From: CALANV01 sp036381615
GTDB lineage: Bacteria; Pseudomonadota; Alphaproteobacteria; CACIAM-22H2
Length of the DNA: 64,000 bases
NCBI GenBank assembly: GCA_036381615.1
Contig: DASVCL010000079.1
Span: 1 to 64,000 of the forward strand
Direction of reading: 5' to 3'
In this document: piece by piece, positions 18,183 to 30,443 of the stretch
Numbering within the stretch: position 1 is the first letter of the stretch
Layout: every line of letters starts with the position of its first letter
Notes under the pieces: model-generated
What the model saw: the letters and a program-made list of their open reading frames with translations, nothing else
The model's database searches: none
Told to the model about the DNA's origin: nothing
Program-made: the position numbers and the translations under genes

Positions 18183-19130
18183 TCGCGCCCGCGGGTGCGC
18201 GCGCGCATAGATCGCGAGCAGCCGTTCGGCATCGACGGCCGTGTAGCGCTGCGTCGTCGACAGCGACGCGTGGCCCAGCAGTTCCTGGATCGTGCGCAGG
18301 TCGCCGCCGGCGGCAAGGAGATGCGTCGCGAAGCTGTGGCGCAGCGCGTGCGGTGTCGCCGTGTCGGGCAGGCCGAGCCATGCCCGCAGCTTTCGGATCT
18401 GCGCCTGCACCACGCCGGCCTGAAGGCGTTTGCCGCGGGCGCCGAGGAAGAGCGGCCCGTCGCGGCCGGGCCGGTAGGGACAGCGGGCGACATAGTCGTC
18501 GATCGCGGCGCGGACGACGTCGAGGATCGGCACGATGCGCTGCTTGCGGCCCTTGCCGGTGATGGTCAGCGTTTCGCCCAAGGGCAGCACGTCGCGGTCG
18601 AGCGACAGGGCCTCGTCGATGCGGAGCCCGGCCCCGTAGAGCAGCAGGACCAGCGCCGTGTCGCGCGCGGCGATCCAGGGTTCCTCGCTCAGGTGTCCGA
18701 TCGAGTCGACCGCCGCCTGGGCATGGGCTTCCGACAGCGGTTTGGGCAGCGCACGCGGCAGTTTGGGCGTACGCAATGCCGCGACATGCGGGTTGTGGAC
18801 GAGTCCCCGCCGGTCGAGCCAGCGGAAGAAGTTTCTGAGGACGGACAGGGCGCGGGCGTTCGAGGTCGCGACGTTTCCGTCCTGTACCCGGCGTGCGAGC
18901 CAGGCGCGAAAGTCGGCCGTGCGCAGCGTCCGTAGCGCACCGAGATCGGCGGGACCGCCGAGATGTTCGGCAAGGAAGACGAAGAAGAAGGCGAGATCGC
19001 GGCCATAGGCGGCGACGGTGTGGCGCGAGGCGCGGCGCTCGACGCTGAGCCATTCGAGCCACGCGTTATAGGCATCGACGACGTCGGCGTGGGCGGGAAA
19101 GGTCGGCGCTGTCGCGGCTGCCGCTCGCAT
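18129..19130 (-). CDS. xerC: Tyrosine recombinase XerC
   Basis: A 333-residue XerC/D-type recombinase. The N-terminal core-binding domain (VVDAYNAWLEWLSVERRASRHTVAAYGRDL) is followed by the catalytic domain with Arg in GAGLRIDEALSL, the Lys region TGKGRKQRIVPI, HALRHSFATHLL (His, Arg), GHASLSTTQRYTAVD (His, nucleophile Tyr). With XerD it resolves chromosome dimers at dif. It lies in a minus-strand group with the DUF484 and transaldolase genes; xerC next to DUF484 is also common in other proteobacteria. No integrase context is visible, so it is the housekeeping enzyme. Confidence 0.94.
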   Translation of the reverse strand: MRAAAATAPTFPAHADVVDAYNAWLEWLSVERRASRHTVAAYGRDLAFFFVFLAEHLGGPADLGALRTLRTADFRAWLARRVQDGNVATSNARALSVLRNFFRWLDRRGLVHNPHVAALRTPKLPRALPKPLSEAHAQAAVDSIGHLSEEPWIAARDTALVLLLYGAGLRIDEALSLDRDVLPLGETLTITGKGRKQRIVPILDVVRAAIDDYVARCPYRPGRDGPLFLGARGKRLQAGVVQAQIRKLRAWLGLPDTATPHALRHSFATHLLAAGGDLRTIQELLGHASLSTTQRYTAVDAERLLAIYARAHPRARSALETPDGDGPEGDDRA

Positions 19131-19238
19131 CTGGTGCCGAACCTCAGATCATTGCCCGCGGGTCTGCCGCGGAACGGCACGATGAATACACGGGGCAGTT
19201 CCGCGCATGGGTGGCGCGGGGCCGAATGCCGACCGGCT

Positions 19239-19955
19239 TCAGCCTCGGTCGAGCCATCCCCGGATCGACAGTTCGACGACACGCCCCAGGAAGGTCAGCA
19301 GCTCCGTGCCCTGGCCCGGATGGAATTTCTCCGGGTCGCGTGCGCCGAAGGCGAGCACGCCCAGCGGCGCGTCGCGCCGCAGTTGAAGGCGGAGCAGCGC
19401 CTGCGAGCGGACGAGACTCGCGGCCGCGCCGAACAGCTCCGGATCGCCCGGCGTATGGGCGAGCAGCATGACCTCGCGCGCACCGGCGAGCAGGCGTTCG
19501 ATGCGTCCGCGCGGAAACAGTCTGAGGCCGCGGGCCTGCTGGCCGGGGGCGACACGATCGAGCGCCTCGAAGCCGAGGATGACCGCGTCGACCTCGAGAT
19601 GGACGGCGAGGTCGGTGGTGATGACCTCGATCAGGTGCTCGAGCGTCGTCGCGCTGAGCAGCGACAGCACGGCGGCGTGCACGCGCGTCTGGATCGACAT
19701 GTTGATCCGCGCGGTGGCGATCAGCTCGTTCTGCGACTCCTGCAGCTTGGACAGATCGCCGCGCAGCCGCTCGAGCATGTAGCGCTGCATGTCGATGACG
19801 CCGTCGCCATGCGCGTGCGCCGGCGGCGTCAGCAGACGCAGGAGGTCGGGATGCTCGATGAGGAAGTCGGGATGATGCCGCAGGTATTCCGCAACGTCGG
19901 CACCGGTCGGGCCGGGTTTGGCCAGGCGCGGAGCGCTCTCGCGGTCAGCGGCCAT
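19239..19955 (-). CDS. DUF484 family protein
   Basis: A 238-residue protein of the DUF484 family, a GAF-like domain with no assigned function. Typical pieces are VAEYLRHHPDFLIEHPDLLRLLTPP near the N-terminus and DMQRYMLERLRGDLSKLQESQNELIATARIN, then a GAF-like half with LRLQLRRDAPLGVLAFGARDPEKFHPGQGTELLTFLGRVVE. It starts seven bases after the transaldolase stop and is followed by xerC after 108 bases, so the three are probably co-transcribed. Confidence 0.9.
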   Translation of the reverse strand: MAADRESAPRLAKPGPTGADVAEYLRHHPDFLIEHPDLLRLLTPPAHAHGDGVIDMQRYMLERLRGDLSKLQESQNELIATARINMSIQTRVHAAVLSLLSATTLEHLIEVITTDLAVHLEVDAVILGFEALDRVAPGQQARGLRLFPRGRIERLLAGAREVMLLAHTPGDPELFGAAASLVRSQALLRLQLRRDAPLGVLAFGARDPEKFHPGQGTELLTFLGRVVELSIRGWLDRG

Positions 19956-19961
19956 GCGCGC

Positions 19962-20624
19962 TCACTTGCCCAGGATCGACTGGCCGGTCTTTTGCCAGTC
20001 GGCGAGGAAGGCGGCGAGTCCCTTGTCGGTCAGCGGATGGTTGAAGAGCTGCCGCATGACGGAAGGCGGCAAGGTCGCCACGTGCGCGCCCAGTTTCGCC
20101 GCCTCGACCACGTGCGTCGGATTGCGCACGGAGGCGACCAGCACCTCGGTCCTGAAATGCGGGTACTGGCGATAGATCTGGCAGATGTCGCGGATCAGGC
20201 CCATGCCGTCCGATCCGACATCGTCGAGCCGCCCGACGAACGGCGAGATGAACGCGGCACCCGCCTTCGCGGCCAGCAGCGCCTGTGCCGGCGAGAAGCA
20301 CAGCGTGACGTTGACCATGATGCCGTCCTTCGACAGCGCCTTGCAGGTCTTGAGGCCGTCGATCGTCAGCGGAACCTTGACCGCCACATTGCTCGCGATC
20401 TTGGCGAGCACGCGGCCCTCGGCGAGCATGGTCTCATGGTCGGTGGCCGTGACCTCGGCGCTCACCGGGCCCGGCACGATGTCGCAGATCTCTTTGACGA
20501 CGTCGAGGAACTTGCGCCCCGACTTCGCCACGAGGGACGGGTTGGTGGTGACGCCGTCGACGAGGCCGGTCGCCGCAAGCTCTCGGATCTCGTTGATGTC
20601 GGCGGTATCGATGAAGAACTTCAT
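19962..20624 (-). CDS. tal: Transaldolase / fructose-6-phosphate aldolase-like (TalC type)
   Basis: A 220-residue short transaldolase. It opens MKFFIDTADINEIRELAATGLVDGVTTNPSLVAKSG and has the Schiff-base Lys in ASNVAVKVPLT, then NVTLCFSPAQALLAAKAGAAFISPFVGRLDD. It moves a dihydroxyacetone unit in the non-oxidative pentose-phosphate pathway; members of this short class may instead act as F6P aldolases. The ATG at 20624 matches the conserved start; the frame to 20669 adds a non-conserved tail. It is divergent from priA. Confidence 0.93.
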   Translation of the reverse strand: MKFFIDTADINEIRELAATGLVDGVTTNPSLVAKSGRKFLDVVKEICDIVPGPVSAEVTATDHETMLAEGRVLAKIASNVAVKVPLTIDGLKTCKALSKDGIMVNVTLCFSPAQALLAAKAGAAFISPFVGRLDDVGSDGMGLIRDICQIYRQYPHFRTEVLVASVRNPTHVVEAAKLGAHVATLPPSVMRQLFNHPLTDKGLAAFLADWQKTGQSILGK

Positions 20625-20731
20625 GACGCCTTGCTGCTTCGTCTCGGGCTCTGGAATGGGCTTGCGCAACGACTCGGAGCCGCGCGTACACCCCGTGACC
20701 CATAACCCATCGGGCAGGTAAAGTGTAGCCC

Positions 20732-22981
20732 ATGGTGACTCATCCCGCCAGTTCGCGCATGCGCGACGATGCGGAATTCGGCATCGACGAGGCTTCGACG
20801 CGCGTGCGCGTTCTGCTGCCGTTGCCGCTCGCCGGCGCCTACGACTACAAGGCGACGCGCGCGCTCGATCTGCGTCCGGGCGACTTCGTGCGTGTGCCGC
20901 TCGGCGCGCGGCATCTCATCGGCGTTGTGTGGGACCAGGACGATGCCGCAGCGACGGACGCGCTGCCCGAATCGCGCCTCAAGCCGGTCGCGGCCCGCCT
21001 CGACGCGCCGCCGATGTCGCAGGCGATGCGGCGCTTCATCGAATGGGTCGCCGCCTATACGATGGCGCCGCGCGGCGCCGTGCTGCGGATGGCGATGAGC
21101 GTCGAGGCGGCGCTCGAGAGCCGCCGCGCGATGCTTGGCCTTGCGCTTGCGCCGGCGGCACCGGATCCCGCAAGCCCGGCGGATCTCGAGCCGCGCCTGA
21201 CCCCGGCACGCCGGCGCGTTCTCGAAATCCTCGGCGACGGGCGCGCGCGTCTCGCGAGTGAGCTGGCGCGGGAGGCCGGCGTGGGCACGGGCGTCGTGCG
21301 CGCCATGGCGAAGCTTGGCTGGCTCGAAACGGTCGAGCTGGGACCGCCGCCGATTGCCGTGCCGGACGGCAGCCGGCTGGGGCCGGCGCTGTCGTCCGCC
21401 CAGAGCGCGGCGGCGGAAATGCTCAGGACGCGCCAGGGTTTCTCCGTGACGCTGCTCGACGGCGTGACCGGATCGGGCAAGACGGAAGTGTATTTCGAGG
21501 CCATCGCGTCGGCGCTGCGTGCCGGGCGTCAGGTTCTGGTGCTTCTGCCCGAGATCGCGATGAGCGCGCAGTGGCTCGAGCGGTTTGAGGCGCGCTTCGG
21601 CGCGCCGCCCGCGGCCTGGCACTCGGAGCTTGGCCAGGCCGCGCGCTGCCGGACCTGGCGCGACGTCGCCGAAGGCCGCGCGCGCGTGGTCGTCGGCGCG
21701 CGGTCCGCCCTCTTCCTTCCGTATCGGGAGCTTGGCCTCATCATCGTCGACGAGGAACACGAGGCCGCGTTCAAGCAGGAAGACGGCGTCATCTATCACG
21801 CGCGCGACATGGCGGTCGTGCGGGCGCGGTTCGAGGGCGTGCCGATCGTCCTCGTCTCCGCCACCCCGTCGCTCGAAACCGTCGTCAATGTCGAGCAGGG
21901 ACGCTACCAGGGTGTGCATCTGCCCGCGCGGCATGGCGGCGCCATGCTGCCGGAGGTTCGGACCATCGACCTCCGGCGCGATCCGCCGCCGCGTCAAAGC
22001 TGGCTGTCGCCGACGCTGCGCCTGGCGATCGCGGAGACGCTTGCGGCCGGCGAGCAGGCGATGCTGTTCCTCAATCGGCGCGGCTATGCGCCGCTGACGC
22101 TGTGCCGGGCATGCGGGCACCGGCTGCAATGCCCGAGCTGCACCGCATGGCTGGTGGAACACCGCCTCGCCGGGCGGCTGCAATGCCACCATTGCGGCTT
22201 CGCGATGCGGCCGCAGCGCGTCTGTCCGTCATGCGGGGCCGAGGACAGCTTCGCCGTGTGCGGGCCGGGCGTGGAACGCATCGCCGAGGAGGCGATGAAG
22301 CTTTTCGCCGGCGCCCGGGTGGCGATCATCACCAGCGACACGATCGGGGGGCCTGCGAGCGCGTCCGCTTTCATCGAGCGGATGGCGAACAAGGAAATCG
22401 ACCTGCTCGTCGGCACCCAGATCGTCGCCAAGGGCCACCACTTTCCGATGCTGACGCTGGTCGGCGTCGTCGATGCCGATCTCGGGCTGTCGGGCGGCGA
22501 CCTGCGCGCGGCGGAGCGCACCTATCAGCTTCTTCATCAGGTCGCGGGACGTGCCGGCCGGGCGGAGCGGCCGGGCCGCGTCTTCCTGCAGACCTACATG
22601 CCCGAGCATCCGGTGATGCAGGCGCTCGTCGGGTGGGAGCGCGACAGCTTTCTCGCCGCCGAGGCCGACGAGCGGCTTCGCCACGGCCTTCCTCCATTCG
22701 GGCGACTCGCCGCCCTGATCCTGACCGGACCCGATGAAGCGCAGGTCGACGACGTGGCCCGCCGCCTCGCACGCGCCGCGCCGCGCCAGGCCGACGTGCA
22801 GGTCCTGGGGCCGGCACCGGCCCCGCTCGCCATCCTGCGCGGCCGGCATCGGCGGCGCTTTCTGGTGAAGGCGGGCCGATCCAGCCATCTTCAGGGGTTC
22901 ATCGGCGCCTGGCTGGACCGCGTCCAAGTGCCGCATGCGGTCCGCCTCCACGTCGACATCGATCCGTACAGTTTCTTGTAG
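20732..22981 (+). CDS. priA: Primosomal replication-restart helicase PriA
   Basis: A 749-residue PriA. The N-terminal DNA-binding domain begins near RVLLPLPLAGAYDYKA after about 25 extra residues. The helicase core has Walker A DGVTGSGKTEVYFEA, the DEEH box (IIVDEEHEAAFKQEDG) and the TATPS-like VSATPS motif. The zinc-binding cysteines are in CRACGHRLQCPSC and CHHCGFAMRPQRVCPSCG. It reloads the replisome at stalled forks. It is monocistronic, divergent from the transaldolase. Confidence 0.97.
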   Translation: MVTHPASSRMRDDAEFGIDEASTRVRVLLPLPLAGAYDYKATRALDLRPGDFVRVPLGARHLIGVVWDQDDAAATDALPESRLKPVAARLDAPPMSQAMRRFIEWVAAYTMAPRGAVLRMAMSVEAALESRRAMLGLALAPAAPDPASPADLEPRLTPARRRVLEILGDGRARLASELAREAGVGTGVVRAMAKLGWLETVELGPPPIAVPDGSRLGPALSSAQSAAAEMLRTRQGFSVTLLDGVTGSGKTEVYFEAIASALRAGRQVLVLLPEIAMSAQWLERFEARFGAPPAAWHSELGQAARCRTWRDVAEGRARVVVGARSALFLPYRELGLIIVDEEHEAAFKQEDGVIYHARDMAVVRARFEGVPIVLVSATPSLETVVNVEQGRYQGVHLPARHGGAMLPEVRTIDLRRDPPPRQSWLSPTLRLAIAETLAAGEQAMLFLNRRGYAPLTLCRACGHRLQCPSCTAWLVEHRLAGRLQCHHCGFAMRPQRVCPSCGAEDSFAVCGPGVERIAEEAMKLFAGARVAIITSDTIGGPASASAFIERMANKEIDLLVGTQIVAKGHHFPMLTLVGVVDADLGLSGGDLRAAERTYQLLHQVAGRAGRAERPGRVFLQTYMPEHPVMQALVGWERDSFLAAEADERLRHGLPPFGRLAALILTGPDEAQVDDVARRLARAAPRQADVQVLGPAPAPLAILRGRHRRRFLVKAGRSSHLQGFIGAWLDRVQVPHAVRLHVDIDPYSFL

Positions 22982-23153
22982 TTTCTCAAGCGGTTCTCCG
23001 GCCTCTACGGCGTGTTGCATCGCATCAAGTGCTGTGGTAGCAACTCCCCGCCTTCGGGCCGGGGTTCCTCCGGGCTGACGGTCATTTTTTGCGTTTACGG
23101 CGGCGTTGCGGCGGCGTCCGTGGCCCGCTCCACATTTCAGGGACTTCGATAGC

Positions 23154-23713
23154 GTGGCGTCCGAGACCTTTTCAGCTTCCGGCCTCGCAGGGCGTTATGC
23201 GACCGCGCTTTATGAGCTGGCCGACGAGGCCAAGCAGCTCGATGCGGTGGCCGGCGATCTCGCCAGGCTCAAGGCCTTGATCGACGAAAGCGCGGATCTC
23301 CGCCGGCTGATGTCGAGCCCGCTGATCGAGCGCGAACAGCAGACCAAGGCGATGCTCGCGGTCGTCGAGCGCGCCGGCGTCAACGATCTGACGCGCCGCT
23401 TCGTCGGCATGGTCGCGCGCAACCGGCGTCTTTCCGCGCTCAGGGCGATGATCGACGCCTTCAACCAGATCTTGGCCGCGCGCCGCGGCGAAATCACGGC
23501 GCACGTGACCTCGGCCAGGCCGCTCAGCCAGACGCAGGCCGATGCCATCGGCGCCGCGCTGCGCGGCGCCATGGGCCGCAAGGTCAGCGTGGATCTCAAG
23601 GTGGATCCGAAACTGCTCGGCGGGCTTAAGGTAATGGTCGGCTCGCGCCTGATCGACGCCTCGCTCGCCACCAAACTGCAACGGCTTCAACTCGCCATGA
23701 AAGGTCTCGCGTG

Positions 23714-23714
<1 letters not shown>
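23154..23714 (+). CDS. atpH: F1 ATP synthase subunit delta
   Basis: A 186-residue delta subunit joining F1 to the peripheral stalk. It starts SGLAGRYATALYELADEAKQLDAV and ends KVDPKLLGGLKVMVGSRLIDASLATKLQRLQLAMKGLA, both family hallmarks. The GTG at 23154 gives the expected length; the frame is open upstream but without homology. It is the first gene of atpHAGDC. Its TGA overlaps the atpA ATG (TGATG). F0 genes are absent here, as is usual in alphaproteobacteria. Confidence 0.95.
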
Positions 23715-25243
<1,529 letters not shown>

Positions 25244-25277
25244 TCGACGACGGAACACCGCCCGGACACGCGCGCGC

Positions 25278-26159
25278 ATGCCCAGTCTGAAATCGCTCCG
25301 CGGCCGTATCAACAGCGTCAAGTCGACGCAGAAGATCACGTCGGCCATGAAGATGGTCGCCGCGGCGAAGCTGCGGCGCGCCCAGGAACAGGCCGAGGCG
25401 GCGCGGCCGTTCGCCGAACGGATGTCGCGCATGCTCGGCTCGCTCGCAAGTTCGCTTGCCGGCGCCGAAGGTGCGCCGCCGCTGCTCGCCGGGACCGGCA
25501 AGAGCGACGTGCACCTCGTCGTCGTCGCGACGTCCGACCGCGGCCTCTGCGGCGCGTTCAACTCGTCGATCGTGCGCGGCGCCCGCCAGCTCATCCGCCA
25601 GCTTCAGTCCGAAGGCAAGACGGTCAAGATCTTCTGCGTCGGCCGCAAGGGCCGCGACCAGCTGCGCCGCGATTACGGCCGGCTGATCGTCGAGACGATG
25701 GAGGAAGTGGGCCGGCGCTCGCTGTCATTCGCCGACGCGCAGCGCATCACGGACCGCATCCTCGCCATGTTCGAGGCCGGCGAGTTCGACGTCTGCACCG
25801 TCATCTACAACCGCTTCAAGTCGGCGATCTCGCAGATCGTCACGCGGCAGCAGGTGATTCCGTTTCCCCTCGAAGAGGCGTCCGGATCCGGCGGCGAAGC
25901 CGCCGCGGTCTACGAGTACGAGCCGAGCGAGGAGGAGATCCTCGCCGCGCTGCTGCCGCGCAACCTGGCGGTCCAGATCTATCGCGCGCTGCTCGAAAAC
26001 GCGGCATCCGAACAGGGCGCGCGCATGACCGCCATGGACAACGCGACGCGCAACGCGGGCGACATGATCCGCAAGCTGACCCTGAACTACAACCGTACGC
26101 GCCAGGCAGCGATCACCAAGGAGCTGATCGAGATCATCTCCGGCGCCGAGGCGGTGTGA
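25278..26159 (+). CDS. atpG: F1 ATP synthase subunit gamma
   Basis: A 293-residue central-stalk subunit. The N-terminal helix PSLKSLRGRINSVKSTQKITSAMKMVAAAKLRRAQ and the C-terminal helix ARMTAMDNATRNAGDMIRKLTLNYNRTRQAAITKELIEIISGAEAV are those that rotate inside the alpha/beta ring. It lies 34 bases after atpA and 23 before atpD. Confidence 0.98.
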   Translation: MPSLKSLRGRINSVKSTQKITSAMKMVAAAKLRRAQEQAEAARPFAERMSRMLGSLASSLAGAEGAPPLLAGTGKSDVHLVVVATSDRGLCGAFNSSIVRGARQLIRQLQSEGKTVKIFCVGRKGRDQLRRDYGRLIVETMEEVGRRSLSFADAQRITDRILAMFEAGEFDVCTVIYNRFKSAISQIVTRQQVIPFPLEEASGSGGEAAAVYEYEPSEEEILAALLPRNLAVQIYRALLENAASEQGARMTAMDNATRNAGDMIRKLTLNYNRTRQAAITKELIEIISGAEAV

Positions 26160-26182
26160 TCTTTTTCGCGAGGAGTTGAACG

Positions 26183-27607
<1,425 letters not shown>

Positions 27608-27635
27608 CCGGGCATAGGGGACGCGGTACAGGGAC

Positions 27636-28037
27636 ATGGCCGAGAAGGTGCAGTTCGAACTGGTTTCGCCCGAGCGGCTGCTCATGTCGCAGGCGGTGGA
27701 GATGGTCGTCGTGCCCGGCGCCGAGGGCGACTTCGGCGTTCTTCACGGGCATGCGCCGCTGATCTCCACGGTGCGGCCGGGCGTCATCGACGTGCATGAC
27801 GGCGGCACGGTGACGGACCGCATCTTCGTTGCCGGCGGCTTCGCCGAGGTCACGGCGGAACGCTGTACCGTGCTTGCCGAAGAGGCGACCCGGCTCAAGG
27901 ATCTCGACCGGGCGCGGATCGAGACCGACCTGCGCACGATGCGGGAAGAGCTCGCGGCGGCACGCGACGATACCGAACGCCAGGCGATCGCAACGCGGAT
28001 CGAGATCGCCGAAGCCAAACTGGCCGCGCTCGACTGA
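27636..28037 (+). CDS. atpC: F1 ATP synthase subunit epsilon
   Basis: A 133-residue epsilon subunit with the beta-sandwich FELVSPERLLMSQAVEMVVVPGAEGDFGVLHGHAPLISTVRPGVIDV and a C-terminal helical hairpin (IETDLRTMREELAAARDDTERQAIATRIEIAEAKLAAL). It couples the rotor to F0 and can inhibit ATP hydrolysis. It is the last gene of the operon. Confidence 0.96.
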   Translation: MAEKVQFELVSPERLLMSQAVEMVVVPGAEGDFGVLHGHAPLISTVRPGVIDVHDGGTVTDRIFVAGGFAEVTAERCTVLAEEATRLKDLDRARIETDLRTMREELAAARDDTERQAIATRIEIAEAKLAALD

Positions 28038-28138
28038 CGCCGGGCGAGGGACCGGCCGGGCCGCCGAGACCCTTGTCAGCCTTTCCGGTCCAGCTCATAT
28101 AGAGTTCACTCGACACGCTGCCGGGACGGTAGGTGGCC

Positions 28139-28957
28139 ATGAAGCATTGGACGCTCGACGACATCGATTGGGGGGCGTTCGACCGCAGCAAGGTCGACCC
28201 CGACATTGTCCGTATCGTGAAGGCGGCCAGCCTGGTCGAGCATAACGGGCTCGATTACGCGACCTATCTCTGCAACGTCTTCCACGACGATCCGCAGTTC
28301 CAGGCCACGGCAAGGTACTGGGCGCAGGAGGAAGTGCAGCACGGCCAGGCGCTGCGGCGCTGGGCGGAGATGGCCGATCCGGGCTGGGACTTCGCCGCGG
28401 CATTCAAGCGCTTCACCGACGGCTACCGCCTGCCGCTCGATGCCAGGGAGTCGGTGCGCGGCAGCCGCACCGGCGAGCTGATCGCGCGCTGCATCGTCGA
28501 AACGGGGACGAGCTCGTACTACACCGCGCTCGCCGACGCGACGGCGGAGCCCGTGCTGCGGCAGATCTGCCAGAAGATCGCGGCCGATGAGCTGCGCCAC
28601 TACAAGCTCTTTTACACTGCGATGAAACGCTATCAGGAGTCCGAGCGGCTGACGCGGCTGCAGCGGGTGTGGACCGGATTCGGTCGCATGTTCGAGTCCG
28701 AGGACGACGAACTCGCCTACGCCTATTATGCGGCGAACGCGCCGGCGAACCGGCCTTACGACCGGCGCAGCAACATTCGCGCCTATGCGCGCCGCGCCTA
28801 TCGGGTCTACCGGCCGTGGCACGTGGAACGCGGCGTCGCCATGGCGCTCAAGGCCGTCGGCCTCAAGGGCAACGGGCGGATTCATCGCCTGCTGTGGCCG
28901 GTTGCGAATCGCCTGATGCAGTCGCGCGCGGCCGCGCTCGACCGCGCGGGCGCCTGA
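28139..28957 (+). CDS. Ferritin-like diiron protein (acyl-ACP desaturase-like)
   Basis: A 272-residue helical protein with two EExxH-type pairs that can bind a diiron centre: VEHNGLDYATYL and YWAQEEVQHGQAL near the N-terminus, then CIVETGTSSYYTAL and KIAADELRHYKLFY. This is the class-I ferritin-like carboxylate layout used by desaturases and rubrerythrin-like oxidases. The basic C-terminus (NIRAYARRAYRVYRPWHVERG) is poorly conserved among known enzymes. The reaction is unknown. The ATG at 28139 is used; a GTG six bases earlier is possible. It lies between atpC and the lipase, outside any clear operon. Confidence 0.75.
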   Translation: MKHWTLDDIDWGAFDRSKVDPDIVRIVKAASLVEHNGLDYATYLCNVFHDDPQFQATARYWAQEEVQHGQALRRWAEMADPGWDFAAAFKRFTDGYRLPLDARESVRGSRTGELIARCIVETGTSSYYTALADATAEPVLRQICQKIAADELRHYKLFYTAMKRYQESERLTRLQRVWTGFGRMFESEDDELAYAYYAANAPANRPYDRRSNIRAYARRAYRVYRPWHVERGVAMALKAVGLKGNGRIHRLLWPVANRLMQSRAAALDRAGA

Positions 28958-28963
28958 ACGCGC

Positions 28964-30286
28964 TCAGAGGAGCGTCGCGTCGGCCGCGGCCGCACCCGGC
29001 GCCTCAACGCCGGCGAGCGTGACGAGTTCGCCGCCGGCGAATCGCAGCATCTCGATGCCGACCAGTGTGTCCGTGCCGTCGGCCTCACCGGCCGTCCCCG
29101 CCTCCGGCGCAACCGTGGTCTCACCTGCAACGCTGGTGATCGCGTACTCGGCGGCCGCGCCGCGATAGATCGCCACATCCGTGCCCGCGCCGCCGTCGAT
29201 GAAATCGTCGCCGCCCGACCCGCCGATCTCGTCGTCGCCGTCACGGGCATACATGCGCTGATCGAAATCCCGTGCCGGAAACGGCTCCACGTCGGCGAAT
29301 ACCTCCGGCATGTCGCGATCCTGGGCGAAGTCATCGGCGCCGTCGCTACCCACGTAGAAAAAGCGTGGCGAGGTGGTCGACATCAGGTCCGATGGCTCGA
29401 GTTCGCCTTGCTCGGCCAGGAAGGCAATGTCGGCGGCATATCGGCTCAGCCCGTGCTCGGCGTCGATGAGGGAGTCGAGCGAGTCGATTCCGCTCGATTC
29501 GAGATTCTCGATCTGCCCCGTGTCGATCCACACGTCGAGGCCGACGCGCGCCTTCGGTTCGAAGCTGTCCTCGGTGGTAAGGCCGGACAGCGACTCGAGG
29601 AGTTCGCCGAGACTCACGAAGCTGATGCCTTCCGGCTCCGACTCGAGGGTGAGGAAATCGTGCGTATGAACGAAGTTCACGAGATTGGTGACGGTATCGG
29701 GCGCCGTGGCGGCCACGGTGGCATCGGTTCCGTGGGCGCCGATGGCCACGCCGAGATATCGATCGTCGTTGATCCATCCTTCCTGGATCATGGCCGTGGT
29801 TACCATCGCCGAGCCCAGGCTGTGTCCGGTGACCAGCACCCGGTCGATGCCGTTGTCCGGGTCGGCGGCGTAACTCTCGACCGCTTCAACCAGCGGCGCG
29901 AAGCGCGCGTAGTGCGTGGTGAAGGTCTGATGATCCGGGATGTCGCCGGGCTCGTCGGTGCCGCGGAACGTAAGGGCAAGCGTCCTCGCACCGCCCACGT
30001 CGCCGACATAGACGTGGGCGACGGCACTGTTGTCCGCATCGCGATGCGTATAGACGCCGTCGCGCAGCTCATAGGTGCCGCCCTCGAGTGTGCCGGTCGC
30101 CGGAAGTCCGAGCTCGGCGGCATCGAGCGGCCGCAGGCCGCCCGCTACCGCGGCATCGGGCGTCGCGTCGTAGGCGACCGCGGCAAGCAGCGCGGCAGCG
30201 GTGAACACGTTATCCGGCGGGGTGCCGGCCGCGGCGTCGCTTGGTGCCGGTGTCGACATGCCATCGACCGCATCGCCATCGGACAT
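28964..30286 (-). CDS. Secreted lipase-like hydrolase with RTX calcium-binding repeat
   Basis: A 440-residue acidic protein without an N-terminal signal peptide. The central part is a class-3 lipase fold: ALTFRGTDEPGDIPDHQTF, then the nucleophile elbow VTGHSLGSAMVTTAM (about residues 150-165). Near the C-terminus a short RTX stretch, DGDDEIGGSGGDDFIDGGAGTD, precedes DTLVGIEMLRFAGGEL. RTX proteins without a Sec signal usually leave by type I secretion using a C-terminal signal. Only about two nonapeptides remain, fewer than usual. It is convergent with the ferritin-like gene (6 bases between stops). Confidence 0.75.
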   Translation of the reverse strand: MSDGDAVDGMSTPAPSDAAAGTPPDNVFTAAALLAAVAYDATPDAAVAGGLRPLDAAELGLPATGTLEGGTYELRDGVYTHRDADNSAVAHVYVGDVGGARTLALTFRGTDEPGDIPDHQTFTTHYARFAPLVEAVESYAADPDNGIDRVLVTGHSLGSAMVTTAMIQEGWINDDRYLGVAIGAHGTDATVAATAPDTVTNLVNFVHTHDFLTLESEPEGISFVSLGELLESLSGLTTEDSFEPKARVGLDVWIDTGQIENLESSGIDSLDSLIDAEHGLSRYAADIAFLAEQGELEPSDLMSTTSPRFFYVGSDGADDFAQDRDMPEVFADVEPFPARDFDQRMYARDGDDEIGGSGGDDFIDGGAGTDVAIYRGAAAEYAITSVAGETTVAPEAGTAGEADGTDTLVGIEMLRFAGGELVTLAGVEAPGAAAADATLL

Positions 30287-30443
30287 GCATTTATCTCCTT
30301 GCGGCCGGTCAAGACGGCGCCGCCGATCGGCGGCCGGCGGGACGAACGCCGCATTCGTCCGGATCGTTAACGCAGGAGGCCCGGCGCGGTGCCGTCGGCG
30401 CCGGCAAGTCGGGTGCGGGAGCTCGCGTTGCGGGCCCGGCGCC

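Noticed and set aside
22982..23153. Terminator after priA from the GC hairpin near 23047-23065
   Set aside because: The stem has a bulge and the T-run lies about 20 bases further on, so I could not call it a terminator with confidence.
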